The translations under genes and the position numbers were made by a program. Under the pieces are notes generated by a model. It saw nothing but the letters and a program-made list of their open reading frames with translations, was not told the DNA's origin and did not search any database. From assembly GCA_037447655.1 (NCBI GenBank), contig JBBHKE010002910.1:64001-123717 (forward strand): a DNA stretch of 59,717 nucleotides, given 5' to 3'. Source of the DNA: Zygnema cylindricum (taxonomy: Eukaryota; Streptophyta; Zygnematophyceae; Zygnematales; Zygnemataceae). The stretch's first letter is position 1. Each line of letters begins with the position of its first letter. Below, piece after piece: positions 1-10,899 of this stretch.

Positions 1-1190
1 TTGGACGTCCTTTTGTTACCAAAAAAAATAAAAAATGTACTCTTAAGAATTAAGACGCGTTTCCATGTTTCAGATAGTTCTCATCGATCCAAGCGAAACG
101 GGACATGCCACGTGGCAATTCGGGCAGGTTGTCAAAATATTTTACTCTGACCGTTGCCCGAGCCTAAAATAAAAACTTTCACCTTAGACGGAGAACCACA
201 TTTTGAAAAGGTTTCGGTTTCCAAGGAAGGAAAGTTTGTGGCATTTACTTTTTTAGTACGCATTTAATTCATTTAGTATGCATTAAATTTTTAGTATGCA
301 TTTAATTTTTAGAATGCATTTAATTAAATATTATTTTATTCACTTATTTATTTTTCTATTTCGGGCTTGTGAAGAAAATTCGAAACTCGAAATTGGCAAA
401 AAAGTTTTTTTTTTTTTTTTTCTTTTTCTTAACAGGAGAGGGAAAAAAAAGACGTTTTGAAAAAAAATGAGAGAAAAAATAAGGTATTTTATGAAAAAGG
501 GCCCAAATGCAAAAAAAAAAACAATAAGTAATCTCAATTATCAATAAAGTCAATTTTGGATGGAGAACTCAGCACTTTTGTCTTGGACCCAGGAGTCTGG
601 TGGGAGGAGGAGGAGACAGAGAAAGGGAGGGAGGAGAGGCAGGAGGGAGGGAAGATGAAGCAGAGGGAGGAGAAGAGGGGGGGGGGGGAGGGGAGGGAGA
701 GGGAAGGAGTTACCGGAAGCGAGGAGGAGAAACGCCGCGCTTCTTCGAGTCACGAAACAAGTGGCATGCAACAAGTGCTCGGAATTCTTTCCATGTGACG
801 TCACCAAAATTGTTTTTTGTAAACATATAAAATGAAAATCCAATGACTGTATGCCACGTATCATAATTCGAACCTTCAAGTCGCGACAAAAAAAGGAATC
901 AGCATCAGAAGCTGCCAAATTTTGGAGTGTTAAAATTTCAATTGTAAGAGCCAATCAATTTATGACGCGTCATATGAACTGCATGATCACACGTGTATAT
1001 CTCTCTTTCAATTGGTGACAAATCTCCGGTCACACGTACGGATTTCAGTGGTATAGTTGTACGATTCAGTGCGTACTGTACTTTTTGGTGCGACAAACTG
1101 CCAAGGAGGTAAAGGAAGTTGGATGCGCAGCTTCGTTCAGGTCCGTACGATATGCTCTTTCATGCAGTACAAAATGGTCCAATCAGACAA
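1..1190. repeat. Copy A of a 1.2-kb direct repeat
   Basis: This stretch is repeated at 2724-5112. Shared blocks in the same order are the start (GACGTCCTTTTGT, then CGTTTCCATGTTTCAGA), a segment after it containing CGAAACGGGA, a polypurine tract, the block GGCATGCAACAAGTGCTC followed by CATGTGACGTCACC, and the end block CGACAAACTGCCAAGGAGG. No protein domain was recognised in any frame. The long A/T runs at 400-530 and the purine tract explain the apparent reading frames. The class of repeat is unknown. Confidence 0.75.
596..712 (+). repeat. Short polypurine tract of repeat copy A
   Basis: Almost pure G/A on the plus strand, in GGAGG and GAGAGGG units with a run of ten or more G near 678. 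It occupies the place where copy B has a tract ten times longer, so the length difference is expansion or contraction within one repeat family. Confidence 0.8.
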
Positions 1191-1206
1191 ACAGTACAGT
1201 ACAGTA

Positions 1207-1247
1207 CACCGCGAATTAGTAATTTACTCTAATAACGATTCGCGGTG
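1207..1247. mobile_element. Minimal 41-bp MITE remnant
   Basis: Begins CACCGCGAAT and ends GATTCGCGGTG, flanked by TA on both sides (1205-1206 and 1248-1249). These are the two termini of the TA-flanked MITE family seen elsewhere in the window, joined almost head to head with the interior gone. The corresponding position in repeat copy B (about 5113) lacks this form. Confidence 0.6.
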
Positions 1248-1264
1248 TACTGTACTTTACTAGA

Positions 1265-1809
1265 CACCGTCAATCGCTATTAGAGTAAAGGAATAAATAG
1301 CGTAAAAAGAAAATAGTGTTATAAACACTAATCGGGAATTTTTTATTTTTTATTTTTTAAATATATATACTAATTAATCCCTAACTGTAATTTGGGTTGT
1401 CCTGAATAATAAATACCCGCCCTTTCGATGTCTACAGTAATATGTGTATTAGTACAAAATCTGACAATTGGTACGCCGTCGCGCTGTTCACACGGTCGAC
1501 TGACAAACATATGAGAACGTGATTTTTGTCGACGAGTTTGCGTCTCGTTCTTCCAGTGCACATTCACACGTGTGCGCAATAATGTTAAGTGTCTTTTTAT
1601 GCCTTTGTAATTCAAAAAGTACCATTTCGTACGGAAATATCCACTCTGTAAGCCACACTATTTCCATCGTAGTGTACTTCCATTATTAACGCTAATTTAA
1701 AAAGCCCTTAATGAATAGTGAAAAAATAATTATGGATTGGTATTTCGGTGTTTTTTTTTGAAAAAAGGCAATTTGAATTGGCGATAGTACTTAATGGCGA
1801 TTGACAATG
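1265..1809. mobile_element. MITE of the CACCG/TA group, about 545 bp
   Basis: The left end is CACCGTCAATCGC and the right end is its imperfect inverse GCGATTGACAATG followed by TA; the left TA has decayed to GA. The interior, with ACATATGAGAACGTGATTTT near 1508, is related to 2041-2580 and 31017-31403. No coding capacity was recognised. Confidence 0.65.
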
Positions 1810-1815
1810 TACATT

Positions 1816-2040
1816 ACACCGTTTATGGCTATTGGTGTTTATATTTTGCACTTGAAAGCGAGCTTTCCTCCATTAATACATTGCTCGAATTGTGGTCGGC
1901 GGTTCGCGGTTTAAAGTTAAGATTCTCAGCTTCCGATTGGCGGTCTCAAATTGAAAATCGGACAAATGTGTACGTAGAAAAGATGTTTTCACTGGCAAAA
2001 ATATTATTAATGCTAATTACGGTTCACGGTTATTACTGTA
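1816..2040. mobile_element. Small hairpin-type repeat, partner of 5310-5527
   Basis: Contains CCGATTGGCGGTCTCAAATT followed by a block like GTCGGACAAGTGTGTACG, also present at 5430-5480. The 5310-5527 copy has that block in both orientations, so the element is internally palindromic. The termini resemble the CACCG/TA MITEs but are decayed. Confidence 0.45.
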
Positions 2041-2580
2041 CACCGTGAATCGTTATTCGCGTAAAGGTTTCTTTAGCGTGTAGGAACAATTACCGTTATT
2101 TACGCTTATTAAGAATTTTGATTTTTTCAAAATAAACATACATACTGGATATTTACTTATACTAATTTGGAATTAAAAAAAATTAAACACCCGCCCCAAA
2201 CTTGTTTACACTAATATAGGTTCTGTTCAAAAATCTAACAAATTGAACACAAATCGTACGTTCACACCGTCGAAACGCGGTTGGCGGATGAATATGTGAG
2301 AACGTGATTTTTGACAACCCGAATGCATCCCTTTTTGAGAGCGCATATTCTCATGCGTCCGTGGTTACAAAAACCCATTAAATATACTTTCTCACTTAAA
2401 AAGGTACATTTTTGTACGGTCTGACACCAACCGTATAACACTCTATTTAGATGATACAAATTGGAAAAGAACCCTAAATGACGTAAAAGAAAAAACAGAA
2501 TAATTTATGTTGTTTAAGAATTTGGGGGAAAAAAAATGTACCTTAAATAGCGTCCATTACGCCAATACCGATTCACGGTG
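2041..2580. mobile_element. MITE of the CACCG/TA group, 540 bp, both ends present
   Basis: Starts CACCGTGAATCGTTATT and ends CGATTCACGGTG, with TA on each side (2039-2040, 2581-2582). The interior includes CAAATCGTACGTTCACAC, repeated at 31155 in a second, interrupted copy. No reading frame of note. Confidence 0.8.
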
Positions 2581-2723
2581 TAGTGTAATATACGAATAAA
2601 CTGTAACGCTTTACAGTAGGACTTTACTTATGGCGCCCATACGGTATTGAGGTTATTGAATAAGGGAATTGATGATGACAGTTGCGTGGTTCACACTTGA
2701 AAAAGGGGAAAATGAAACTCTGA

Positions 2724-5112
2724 GACGTCCTTTTGTACCCAAAAAAATAAAAAATGTACTCATAGGACGCCTTTCCATGTTTCAGACCAGATAATTTTCA
2801 TTGATCCAAGCGAAACGGGAGATGCCAGCGTGGCAATTCGGGCAGGCCGCAAAAATCTTTTAACTCTGACCGTTGCGCGAGGGAAAAAAAAAAAAAAAAA
2901 AAAACTTTCACAATAGACGGAGAACCACATGTTGAAAAGGTTTCGGTTTCATAAGGAAAGGAAGACACTTTGTGGCATTTAGTTTTTTTAGTACGCATTT
3001 AATTTTTAAATAAATATTCATTTGTTTACTTATTTCTTTTAATCATCTGGCTTGTGAAGTAAATTCGAAACTTGAAATTGGCAAAATAGTTTTATTTATT
3101 ATTATAATTTTATTTTTTTCCTAACGGGGGAGAGGGAAAAGTAGACGCTTTGGGGAAAAAAAAAATTTGAGAGAAAAAAAAAAATCTTTTATAAAAAGTG
3201 GCCAAAAAAAAATAAAAAAAATCACATGTTATCAATAAAAGTGAATAACAAAAAACGAAAAAAATCTTTTTTTTTTTTTTTTTAGTGTTGAAACTAACCA
3301 TTTTCTTTCGGATGGGGACTTTGCATTTTATGTTCCTCGATTGATTTTGATAGGGGGGGTGGGAGAGAGGGAGGAGAGGGAGGAGAGGGAGAGAGGGAGG
3401 AGAGGGAGGAGAGGGAGAGAGGGAGAGAGGGAGGAGAGGGAGAGAGTGGGAGAGGGAGAGAGAGAGGAGAAGGAGAGAGGGAGGAGAAGGAGAGAGGGAG
3501 GAGAGGGAGGAGAGGGAGAGAGGGAGAGAGGGAGGAGAGGGAGGAGAGGGAGAGGGAGAGAGAGGAGAAGGAGAGAGGGAGGAGGAGAGAGGGAGAGAGG
3601 GAGAGAGGGAGGAGAGGGAGGAGAGGGAGAGAGGGAGGAGAGGGAGGAGAGGGAGGAGAGGGAGGAGAGGGAGAGAGTGGGAGAGGGAGAGAGAGGAGAA
3701 GGAGAGAGGGAGGAGAAGGAGAGAGGGAGAGAGGGAGAGAGGGAGGAGAAGGAGAGAGGGAGAGAGGGAGAGAGGGAGAGAGGGAGAGAGGGAGAGAAGG
3801 AGAGAGGGAGGAGAAGGAAAGAGGAAGAGAGGGAGGAGAAGGAGAGAGGGAGGAGAAGGAGAGAGGGAGAGAGGGAGAGAAGGAGAGAGGGAGGAGAAGG
3901 AGAGAGAGAGAGAGGGAGAGAGGGAGAGAGGGGGAGAGGGGGAGAGGGAGAGAGGGAGAGAGGGAGAGAGGAAGAGAGGGAGGAGAAGGAGAGAGGGAGG
4001 AGAAGGAGAGAGGGAGAGAGGGAGAGAGGGAGGAGAGGGAGGAGAGGGAGAGAGGGAGGAGAGGGAGGAGAGGGAGGAGAGGGAGAGAGGGAGAGAGGGA
4101 GAGAGGGGGAGAGGGAGAGAAGGAGAGAGGGAGAGAGGGAGAGAAGGCGAGAGGGAGGAGAAGGAAAGAGGGAGAGAGGGAGAGAAGGAGAGAGGGAGGA
4201 GAAGGAGAGAGAGAGAGAGGGAGAGAGGGGGAGAGGGGGAGAGGGAGAGAGGAAGAGAGGGAGGAGAAGGAGAGAGGGAGGAGAAGGAGAAAGGGAGAGA
4301 GGGAGAGAGGGAGGAGAAGGGGAGAGGGAGGAGAAGGAGGAGATGGAGGGGAAGGAGAGAGGGAGAGAGGGAGAGAGGGAGGAGATGTAGCAGAAGGGGA
4401 GAAGAGGGAGCAGGAGGGAGGAGAGCGGGGAGAGGGAGGACAGGGAGAGAGATGAGAGAGGCAGGTGTCGGAGAGGGAGGAGATGGAGAGAAAGGGAGGG
4501 GAGGAGAAAGGGAGGAGCGGGAGAGAGATGAAAGAGAGAGGAGAGAGGGAGGGAGGAGAAGGAAGACGACAGTGGGAGAGGGGAGGGAAAGGGAGAGGGA
4601 GCGCGAGAAGAGTTACCGAGAGAGAGAGAGCGAGAGAGAGAGACGCGCGCGCTTTTTTTTCGTCACGTCACGATCCAAGTGGCATGCAACAAGTGCTCTG
4701 AATTCTTTCCATGTGACGTCACCAAAATTGTTTTTTGTAAACATTTAAAGTTATAGTCCAATGACTGGGTGCCACGTGTCACAATTCGCGCCTTCAGTTC
4801 ACGACAAAAAATAGAAAAGGACAAAAAATGAGCACCACAAGCTGCAAAATTTTGGAGTGCTAAAATATCAAGTGTATGAGCCAATGAAATAATGACGCGT
4901 TCTATGAACTGCATTCTCACACGTGTATAGCTCTCCTTTAATTGGTGATAAAGATCCGGTCACACGTACGTATTCAATGTTATAGTTGTACGATTCAGTG
5001 CGTACTGTACTTTTTGAAGCGACAAACTGCCAAGGAGGTAAAGGAAGTTGGAGGCGCAGCTTCGTTCAGGTCCGTACGATATGCAATTTCATGTAGTACA
5101 GAATGATCAAAA
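2724..5112. repeat. Copy B of the direct repeat, with expanded purine tract
   Basis: Matches 1-1190 in block order. The extra length comes almost wholly from the purine tract at 3341-4660. The copies differ by scattered substitutions and small indels, so the duplication is not recent. No gene was recognised in it. Confidence 0.75.
3341..4660 (+). repeat. About 1.3-kb polypurine array, (GGGAGAGA)n-like
   Basis: Nearly uninterrupted purine strand built from GGAGAGGGA, GAGAGAGGGA and GAAGGAGAGA units. The long Arg/Glu/Gly-only reading frame through it is a by-product of the repeat, not a protein. Mirror symmetry over such a length favours intramolecular triplex (H-DNA), which is known behaviour of polypurine-polypyrimidine tracts; formation here is inference. 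Confidence 0.95.
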
Positions 5113-5309
5113 CAGTACACCGCCAATCGTTATTAGGCGTTGTGTACGTTAATTTCGTCCCGCTTTTTATTTTTTTATTCTCAAATAGAGTTATCCGCAC
5201 TATTCAAAAAAAAGCCTAACTCCTAATTAGAATAGACGAATTTTTCAGTTCACTTCCCCAATTAGCGTAAGCCACGCTAATTATTCGTATACGCTAAATA
5301 AACTTACAC

Positions 5310-5527
5310 GCACCGTGTATCGCTATTAGGGTTATTTATGTATTTGTTTCCAATCAGAGCATCTTTTCTCCGTACACACTTGTCGGATTGATAATCTGAC
5401 GGTTGCGATTGAAGGGTAAGATTCTCAGCAGCCGATTGGCGGTCTCAAATTGAAAGTCGGACAAGTGTGTACGGAGAAAAGATATTTTATTTGGCAAACA
5501 GAACATAAACACTAATAACGATGCACA
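5310..5527. mobile_element. Hairpin-type small element, about 218 bp
   Basis: Runs from CACCGTGTATCGCTATTAGG to AATAACGATGCACACTG, then a (TGTAC)n run. Inside, TCTTTTCTCCGTACACACTT on the left is mirrored by GTGTACGGAGAAAAGA on the right, so one strand can fold on itself. Related to 1816-2040. Confidence 0.55.
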
Positions 5528-5919
5528 CTGTACTGTACTGTACTGTACGAAAAGTCTGTAAAGCTCTACTGTGGGACTTAGGTTATGGACCTATGTGGCT
5601 AAGTTCGGGTTTTTTTCTGTCGTTTTCCTATCAAGCTTAGCGCCGTACTGCCTAAGTTGCGACCGTACGAAGAAATCGCAAATTTGTAGAGTACAATTTG
5701 CGTCATTCTCGAACTTAGGATGAACAAAATTTGTCGTCTTGCGTTTTTTCGACCCACTGTCACGTCATCTTCAAACTTATCATAAAACACATCGAGCAAT
5801 GTGTTTTAAGCTAAGTAAATCCGTGTACACCGATAGGAAAATATATTCCCAAGTGTGAAAAGTTTTCAGAATTTTCTGACGAAAGAAAAAAGTACAGGGT
5901 TGTTGGTTTTTGTCCGCTA

Positions 5920-6541
5920 CACCGCGAATCGTAATTACTAATTAGAGTAAATATAAAATTAGAGTAAAAAAGCAAAAAAAACCAGTTAGAGTTATGAACG
6001 CTAATTTGTGTGATATAACTTTTTCACAGAGGAAGTTTACTCTAATTTATTTAAGTACTCTATATTGGGTTATGTCGGCCATAATTATCCGCGCTGAAAT
6101 TATTAGCACTAAATTACGTAGACGTAAAAAATCTGTCAATCCGTATAGTTTTGACGTCATTATGACGTTAGTCTTATTTGTCGCGTTCAATGTCAGTTAA
6201 TGTTCACACTGACGACGATGCTGTCGACGGACGAGTTATGCGAACGGCTTTTTTTACGATGTGATTGACTTTTTGTTTAGTGCGATTTCACGTGCAAGCG
6301 CGATTCTATTAAATCATTATTTGTACCCTTTTACTTATAAAAGTACAATTTTGCAAGGGCAGACGTCGTCCGTACTCCACACTATTTAAAACGAACGTAT
6401 AATAGATTTTTTTACGCTAATTAAACCTTACCTTAAATAGCATAGTGAAAAAATTAGAATAATTTACTCTATTTAACGTGATAGAGTTGAAATTTAGGGC
6501 GACCGAATTAGTGTTATTTACTCTAATTACGATTCGCGGTG
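5920..6541. mobile_element. MITE of the CACCG/TA group, 622 bp, with empty-site proof
   Basis: Starts CACCGCGAATCGTAATTA and ends TAATTACGATTCGCGGTG, with TA at 5918-5919 and 6542-6543. The paired inverted-repeat arm (around 29676) carries the uninterrupted target with a single TA, which proves insertion with TA duplication. The interior matches 32272-32772 and, inverted, 31406-31905 and 45645-46145. Confidence 0.9.
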
Positions 6542-6896
6542 TAGCATCGTGTACGGTTTTTTTTTTTTGTAAGGGTCTCGGGGTTGCATTGCCATATCAC
6601 GGAGAGGTGGAAAATCTGCGAAGAAAGCCAGTGCTGCTGTCGCCTGGCGCGTGCAGCTTGTGGACAGGGGGTTGGAAAGGTACGTGTCTACAAAATGTCA
6701 CAAAAATTTATGCGACGTCGCAAACAATTTTTAACAATCCGGTGCGTCATCACAAATTGTACACGGTGATAGCCGTCACGATCGTTGTCGACGTATACAA
6801 TCGTCACAAACTCAAGTAAGAATTTCGAGTAAACACATGGAGACACCTGAAATCCGGGTCCGCCGGATCCGAGCTAAGTTACAAAGTAAGTTCGCT

Positions 6897-7418
6897 AAGT
6901 TACAACTACATGGGGTCGTACCCTTACTTATGGCAGCCCATACGGTATCAGGGTTATTAAATAATTTAGCGACAAAATGGTTTCAAAAATTACAGTATGG
7001 TATTGTTGTACTTTCACTACTTTGGGACTTTACTTATGGGCTTGTGGCGCCCATGCAATATTATACGATATCGAGTTATTTAATAATTTATATGAAGGAT
7101 CGACACTAAATATGTATGACACGTGGCTTAAGATGGGACAGTTTGAATAAATAGAAGTGTACTGTAGTTCTTTATTGCGTACAAATATTTCGACAACATA
7201 ATCCGCTACGACATCCGTACAATAATTGACAAATATTATACGAGGACCGATATTTGCGATTTTATGGTACGCGAAACTATGATTTTCAGTTATTCGATAT
7301 TGTACTGTTAGTAGCGTACACCCTGAATCAATATTAGCGTTTAGAAATAGATAACGTTATGAAACAAATAGCGTTATTAATGCTATTTGGAAATTTGGGG
7401 GTTATGAAAGAAATCATT
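6897..7418. mobile_element. Unclassified insertion in the left arm
   Basis: The right arm runs directly from GTAAGTTC to AGGGTGAAGTTCC (in reverse complement), whereas the left arm has about 520 extra bases here. They include CTTATGGCAGCCCATACGGT, also found near 2629, and a decayed CACCG-type terminus near 7320. The boundaries are approximate and no target duplication was identified. Confidence 0.5.
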
Positions 7419-7483
7419 TAGGGTGAAGTTCCATCAGACGTTACTGTAATCGTACGGCCAACTCTACTGACCGGGTTGATTGA

Positions 7484-8207
7484 GGGTGGCCTTCCATTAG
7501 CGAAAAAGTGGGGTTTTTTACAGACGGCCGTACCGTTTCGTACAGGTCCGGAAAAATTTTTTTTTTCAAGAAAAACATCATTATAGAAATGTATCCAAGG
7601 TTGTAGGCGTAAATTCGGACGTCGAATGCTATTACACTTTTTATCCGAGACGCAACGTCACTAACCCTACAGTTTCTTAAGACCGTGCACAAGGAGGACA
7701 ATTCTCGAAGACTGAACATGTAAAAATAGGTCGCGTGGAAAAAGTAAAAAAAACCCTCGATGAGCGCGCCCGTATGTGCGTACACGTCGCATGGGCCATG
7801 TGCCTTTTGCCAGGGTGGTTGCGAATCCGCCGAAATTATCCCGTCACGCTCCCACCATCAAAGTTTGTCGCCGCCTTTTTTTCGTTCCATTTTGAAATTT
7901 TGGGTAGTACATTTAATGCGTTCTGTGCGAGTCATTAATAATCTCAGTTGGTACTGATATTATCTCCGCTGGTATAGATATTTTCTCCGCTGATACAAGA
8001 TATTACCTCCGCTCGTACAGATATTGCATTCATCCTTTGCATTCTAAGATTCTTTCAAGATTTTAAATATATAATATGAACCTACGAGTTACAAACCATA
8101 ATGAGCCAAGCAATTAAAAAGTGGTTTACTGACGCGACCTAATGGAAGGCACGCCCTTCAGTAAAATTATCCGTACAATTATTGAGATGCCTAATGGAAG
8201 TCCACCC
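7484..8207. mobile_element. 724-bp non-autonomous DNA transposon, TIR GGGTGG
   Basis: The left end GGGTGGCCTTCCATTAG and right end CTAATGGAAGTCCACCC are inverted repeats. TGA at 7481-7483 is duplicated at 8208-8210. The right arm (around 29215) shows the intact target with one TGA. A 3-bp duplication fits CACTA- or Harbinger-like elements, but neither is proven. No transposase was found inside. Confidence 0.85.
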
Positions 8208-8654
8208 TGAGTCGATGTTCTATCACGTAGAGCCTGTAAACCATGTGTTCTAAATTGACTGACGCCACGCAAGCTACGATCCGATATTGAATATCTTCTA
8301 GAGTTTTAGCACCGACAAACTTAACTTTGAATCTTCACTTTCGTACCATGTACATGCGTACGAAGTAATCATACGACATAAATTTTATGCTTTTTGCAGA
8401 CGCCAGTCTTTACGCCAGCTCATTTTTTAGGGTTTCTGTTTTCGAACATAACGAAAAGTCCTTTTATAAAAATAGTGTGACGAACAAAAGCTACCCAAAA
8501 TAGCGAGACGAAGGAATGTTACGAAATTACATTTTCGTTTTCGGTTGTATTTTTGAAACGCGTGTCAAGTGCAAATTTCGTCAATTTCGTTGGTTTTCCA
8601 TCATGACACTTAGCTTAATCGTCCTACGTGTCACGATTTTTTTTTTCAGTATCT

Positions 8655-8735
8655 GCCAACCCACCTCCTTGAGGTACGTTGCCAACCCACCTTCTTCAAG
8701 TACGTTGCCAACCCACCTCCTTAAGGTACGTTGGT
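8655..8735 (+). repeat. Three tandem copies of a 28-bp unit
   Basis: Three successive units contain GCCAACCCACC followed by a variable CCTTGAGG-like stretch and TACGTT. In the inverted partner arm the same place (28738-28770) has one copy arranged as a perfect hairpin. Confidence 0.8.
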
Positions 8736-8843
8736 TGTTACTGAGAAAAATGAAGCGAACGCCTCGCGGATGAACACCCGACGGTAGGCAAGATTCTCTT
8801 TAATGTTCTTTTTTGTATAAAAACAAAATAAACAGTACGGCTT

Positions 8844-9816
8844 TGTAACAATAATGTTGGATCAAACTTGTTCGTAAATGGGTTTTTAAGTGTTACGAAA
8901 AATAGAGTTTTGAATTTGATAGACGTCCTCGAAAGAATTGCACGATTTGGAGTTGTATTTTATAAGATATAGTGATTGGTGAATTTAGGCGACAACACGA
9001 GGTCAAAAATAACGATTGGGTGTTCATTGTTACGAGTTAAGTGTCAAACTAGCCGCGGAATTTAAGGAGTACGTTTATAAAGTACCAAACAAAATCAATA
9101 TTTCGTTTGGTACACACGATGGTTCGTTTCGTACAATTTTTAGTACGAAATGTCACTTTCACTTTAGGGAATTTCGTAGGAAGTTTCGTGTGCGAAATTT
9201 GCAACGCACGTTCGAGCGAAGTTGCGTTTCGTTTGGCGAGCACTTTTGCACGCAAATGTTACGTAGTGAAACGTAACGTTTGATTGGTTAGAATGCTACG
9301 TAGTTAGTAAGAGATTTCACACGTTTTTGCATTGGTCAGTCTGAGTCATTGCTGATCAATGATTGGTCCAGGTAAAACTTGTTCAACAGAGCGTTGACTC
9401 TGGCTTGACGAGTCCAGGGCGATGATGGATAAATAGTGAAGTCTAAGAGAAGAAAGACATATTTTCCTTTGGAAAAGTTTGTGGAAATTGTGAGTGATCT
9501 TAGTCCTAAACGATTAAAACCATATTGGAGCAATGGCATTTTTGCACTGAAATCTCTTACAAACTAAGTAATATTTTAGAAGTTAAGAGATACAATTATT
9601 AAGAGTGGAGAGTAGTGGAAAACACTTTAAAAAGAAGGGTTGAGCCACGAGGGCAAGAGACCAAGCTAATGTTATGTGGACAGAAACTTCTTCTAATTTG
9701 ATTTATCTTTATGTGAGTGTTATCCATTGTGGATATGTATTTTCCAATGTGTGGAATGTGTGGTTAAAACCGGTTGTAGTAATGGGATTTTTTGATAGGT
9801 AGGAGATCCTATTACA
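8844..9816 (+). mobile_element. 5' LTR of Ty3/gypsy element 1
   Basis: Begins TGTAACA and ends ATTACA, 973 bp, followed two bases later by TGGTATCA (primer-binding site). Homologous LTR sequence occurs at 21939-22493, 29851-30777 and 37276-42697. It contains the inverted repeat CGTTTCGTAC/GTACGAAA around 9124-9150 and a TATA-like ATAAATAG near 9429. It abuts the left inverted-repeat arm. Confidence 0.85.
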
Positions 9817-9818
9817 TA

Positions 9819-9830
9819 TGGTATCAAACT
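9819..9830 (+). promoter_or_regulatory. Primer-binding site of gypsy element 1
   Basis: TGGTATCA directly downstream of the LTR matches the complement of the 3' end of plant initiator tRNA(Met), the usual primer of plant LTR elements. The match weakens after eight bases. Confidence 0.7.
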
Positions 9831-10899
9831 TTGGTTAGAAACTAAGGAGAAGTTTGCTCACCCGAAAATCAACTGCCGTGACCGGTGAGGGTAATCTGAC
9901 CTGTGTCGGTGGAACCACAATGTGAAGTGGCAAGGGATTGTAGGGAAACTAAGTGACCACACTGCCAACGGCCGCTGGTTAGATGTGGGGCGTGCTTAGG
10001 TCCTCAGAACTCAGGCGTGGTGGGCAGCGTAGCCACCGTTGAAGCTCACTCTAATTACCTAGAGGCCAAACAAACTTGCCTTCTCCTAGCGATGATTCAT
10101 GTGTAGAGGGAGGGCTTGAAGCCATAAAGAGTGAGGATGTGAGGATTAGAGAGTAAAATTTCCTGATATAGTGGGAAATGAGAAATTTGCTAATTGCTAA
10201 GAAGAAAAGTGGAGCACTTTACTTCTTCAAGAGCAAAAAAGTCCAGAAATGACTTAAAACTTTTCAAACCCTAAATTGTTACCTTTGATTGCTTTCAATT
10301 TTGCTGTTGCAAAATTTGTGGTTGAATTTTCCCATTGAGAGCTTTAAATTTTGCTGTTGCAAAATTTGTGGGGAAACTTTTTTTTACCTTTCTATTTAAA
10401 TGTTTGGGAAAAATTGAATTTTCACTAATTACTTTTAATGTTTATTTGATTTTTCAAATTTTGATATCTTTCAAAAGATTCGTTAAAGGAAGGAAGTCTT
10501 CGATTGGAGAAATTTGCAGACTTCAAATCTGCTGCAAACTCTTTTGGATAATTATATTCTACTTTTTTTTTATTGTTTGATTTCATTGTGTGATATTGGC
10601 AGATTCTGCATGGAAACGTGAAATGGAAAATGCCATGAATGCGTTGAAGAAACATAGTGTGAAGTTGGTCAAAAGATTTAAAAATCATGTTGCTACTAGG
10701 GATAAAACAATTTATGAGTTGAAAGTGAATTGAAGGACGTAAGGAAAATGGAAATATTTCAAATCACAAATTGGATGAGCTTATTAGTTTAATTCAGTCC
10801 ATAAATGACGTTAATGACCAAAAGGGTGAGAGTGGTTAGACGAATGCCAGTTTTAGCGAGGATGATCATGATAGACCTAAGAAGATAAGAGATCTAAAA
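9831..10899 (+). other. Gypsy 1 leader and degenerate 5' gag
   Basis: No continuous reading frame. It lies between the PBS and the recognisable gag core and contains a near duplicate of TTTTGCTGTTGCAAAATTTG at 10298 and 10349. Likely untranslated leader plus decayed gag start. Confidence 0.5.

Larger units (their letters stand above)
5749..8800 (+). repeat. Left arm of a 20-kb-spaced inverted repeat
   Basis: Matches the reverse complement of 28660-29850 block by block: CGACCCACTGTCACGTCATC (5749), the block containing GTCGACGTATACAATCGTCA (about 6785), CCAACTCTACTGACCGGG (about 7459), TATGCTTTTTGCAGACGCC (about 8388) and AATGAAGCGAACGCCTCGC (about 8750). The arm is longer than its partner because of insertions at 5920-6541, about 6897-7418 and 7484-8207. 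The element type is unknown and no domain was recognised. Confidence 0.8.

Noticed and set aside
3341-4390. A 349-residue Arg/Glu/Gly-only reading frame
   Set aside because: It is the translation of a pure purine repeat; frames through such tracts are open because stop codons rarely form. No start context or domain.
7441-7785. A 114-residue reading frame on the minus strand
   Set aside because: It spans the border of a 724-bp transposon insertion at 7484, so most of it is a fusion of unrelated sequences.
8655-8735. Repeat array resembling CRISPR
   Set aside because: Three 28-bp units without spacers, in a eukaryotic repeat arm. It is a simple tandem duplication.
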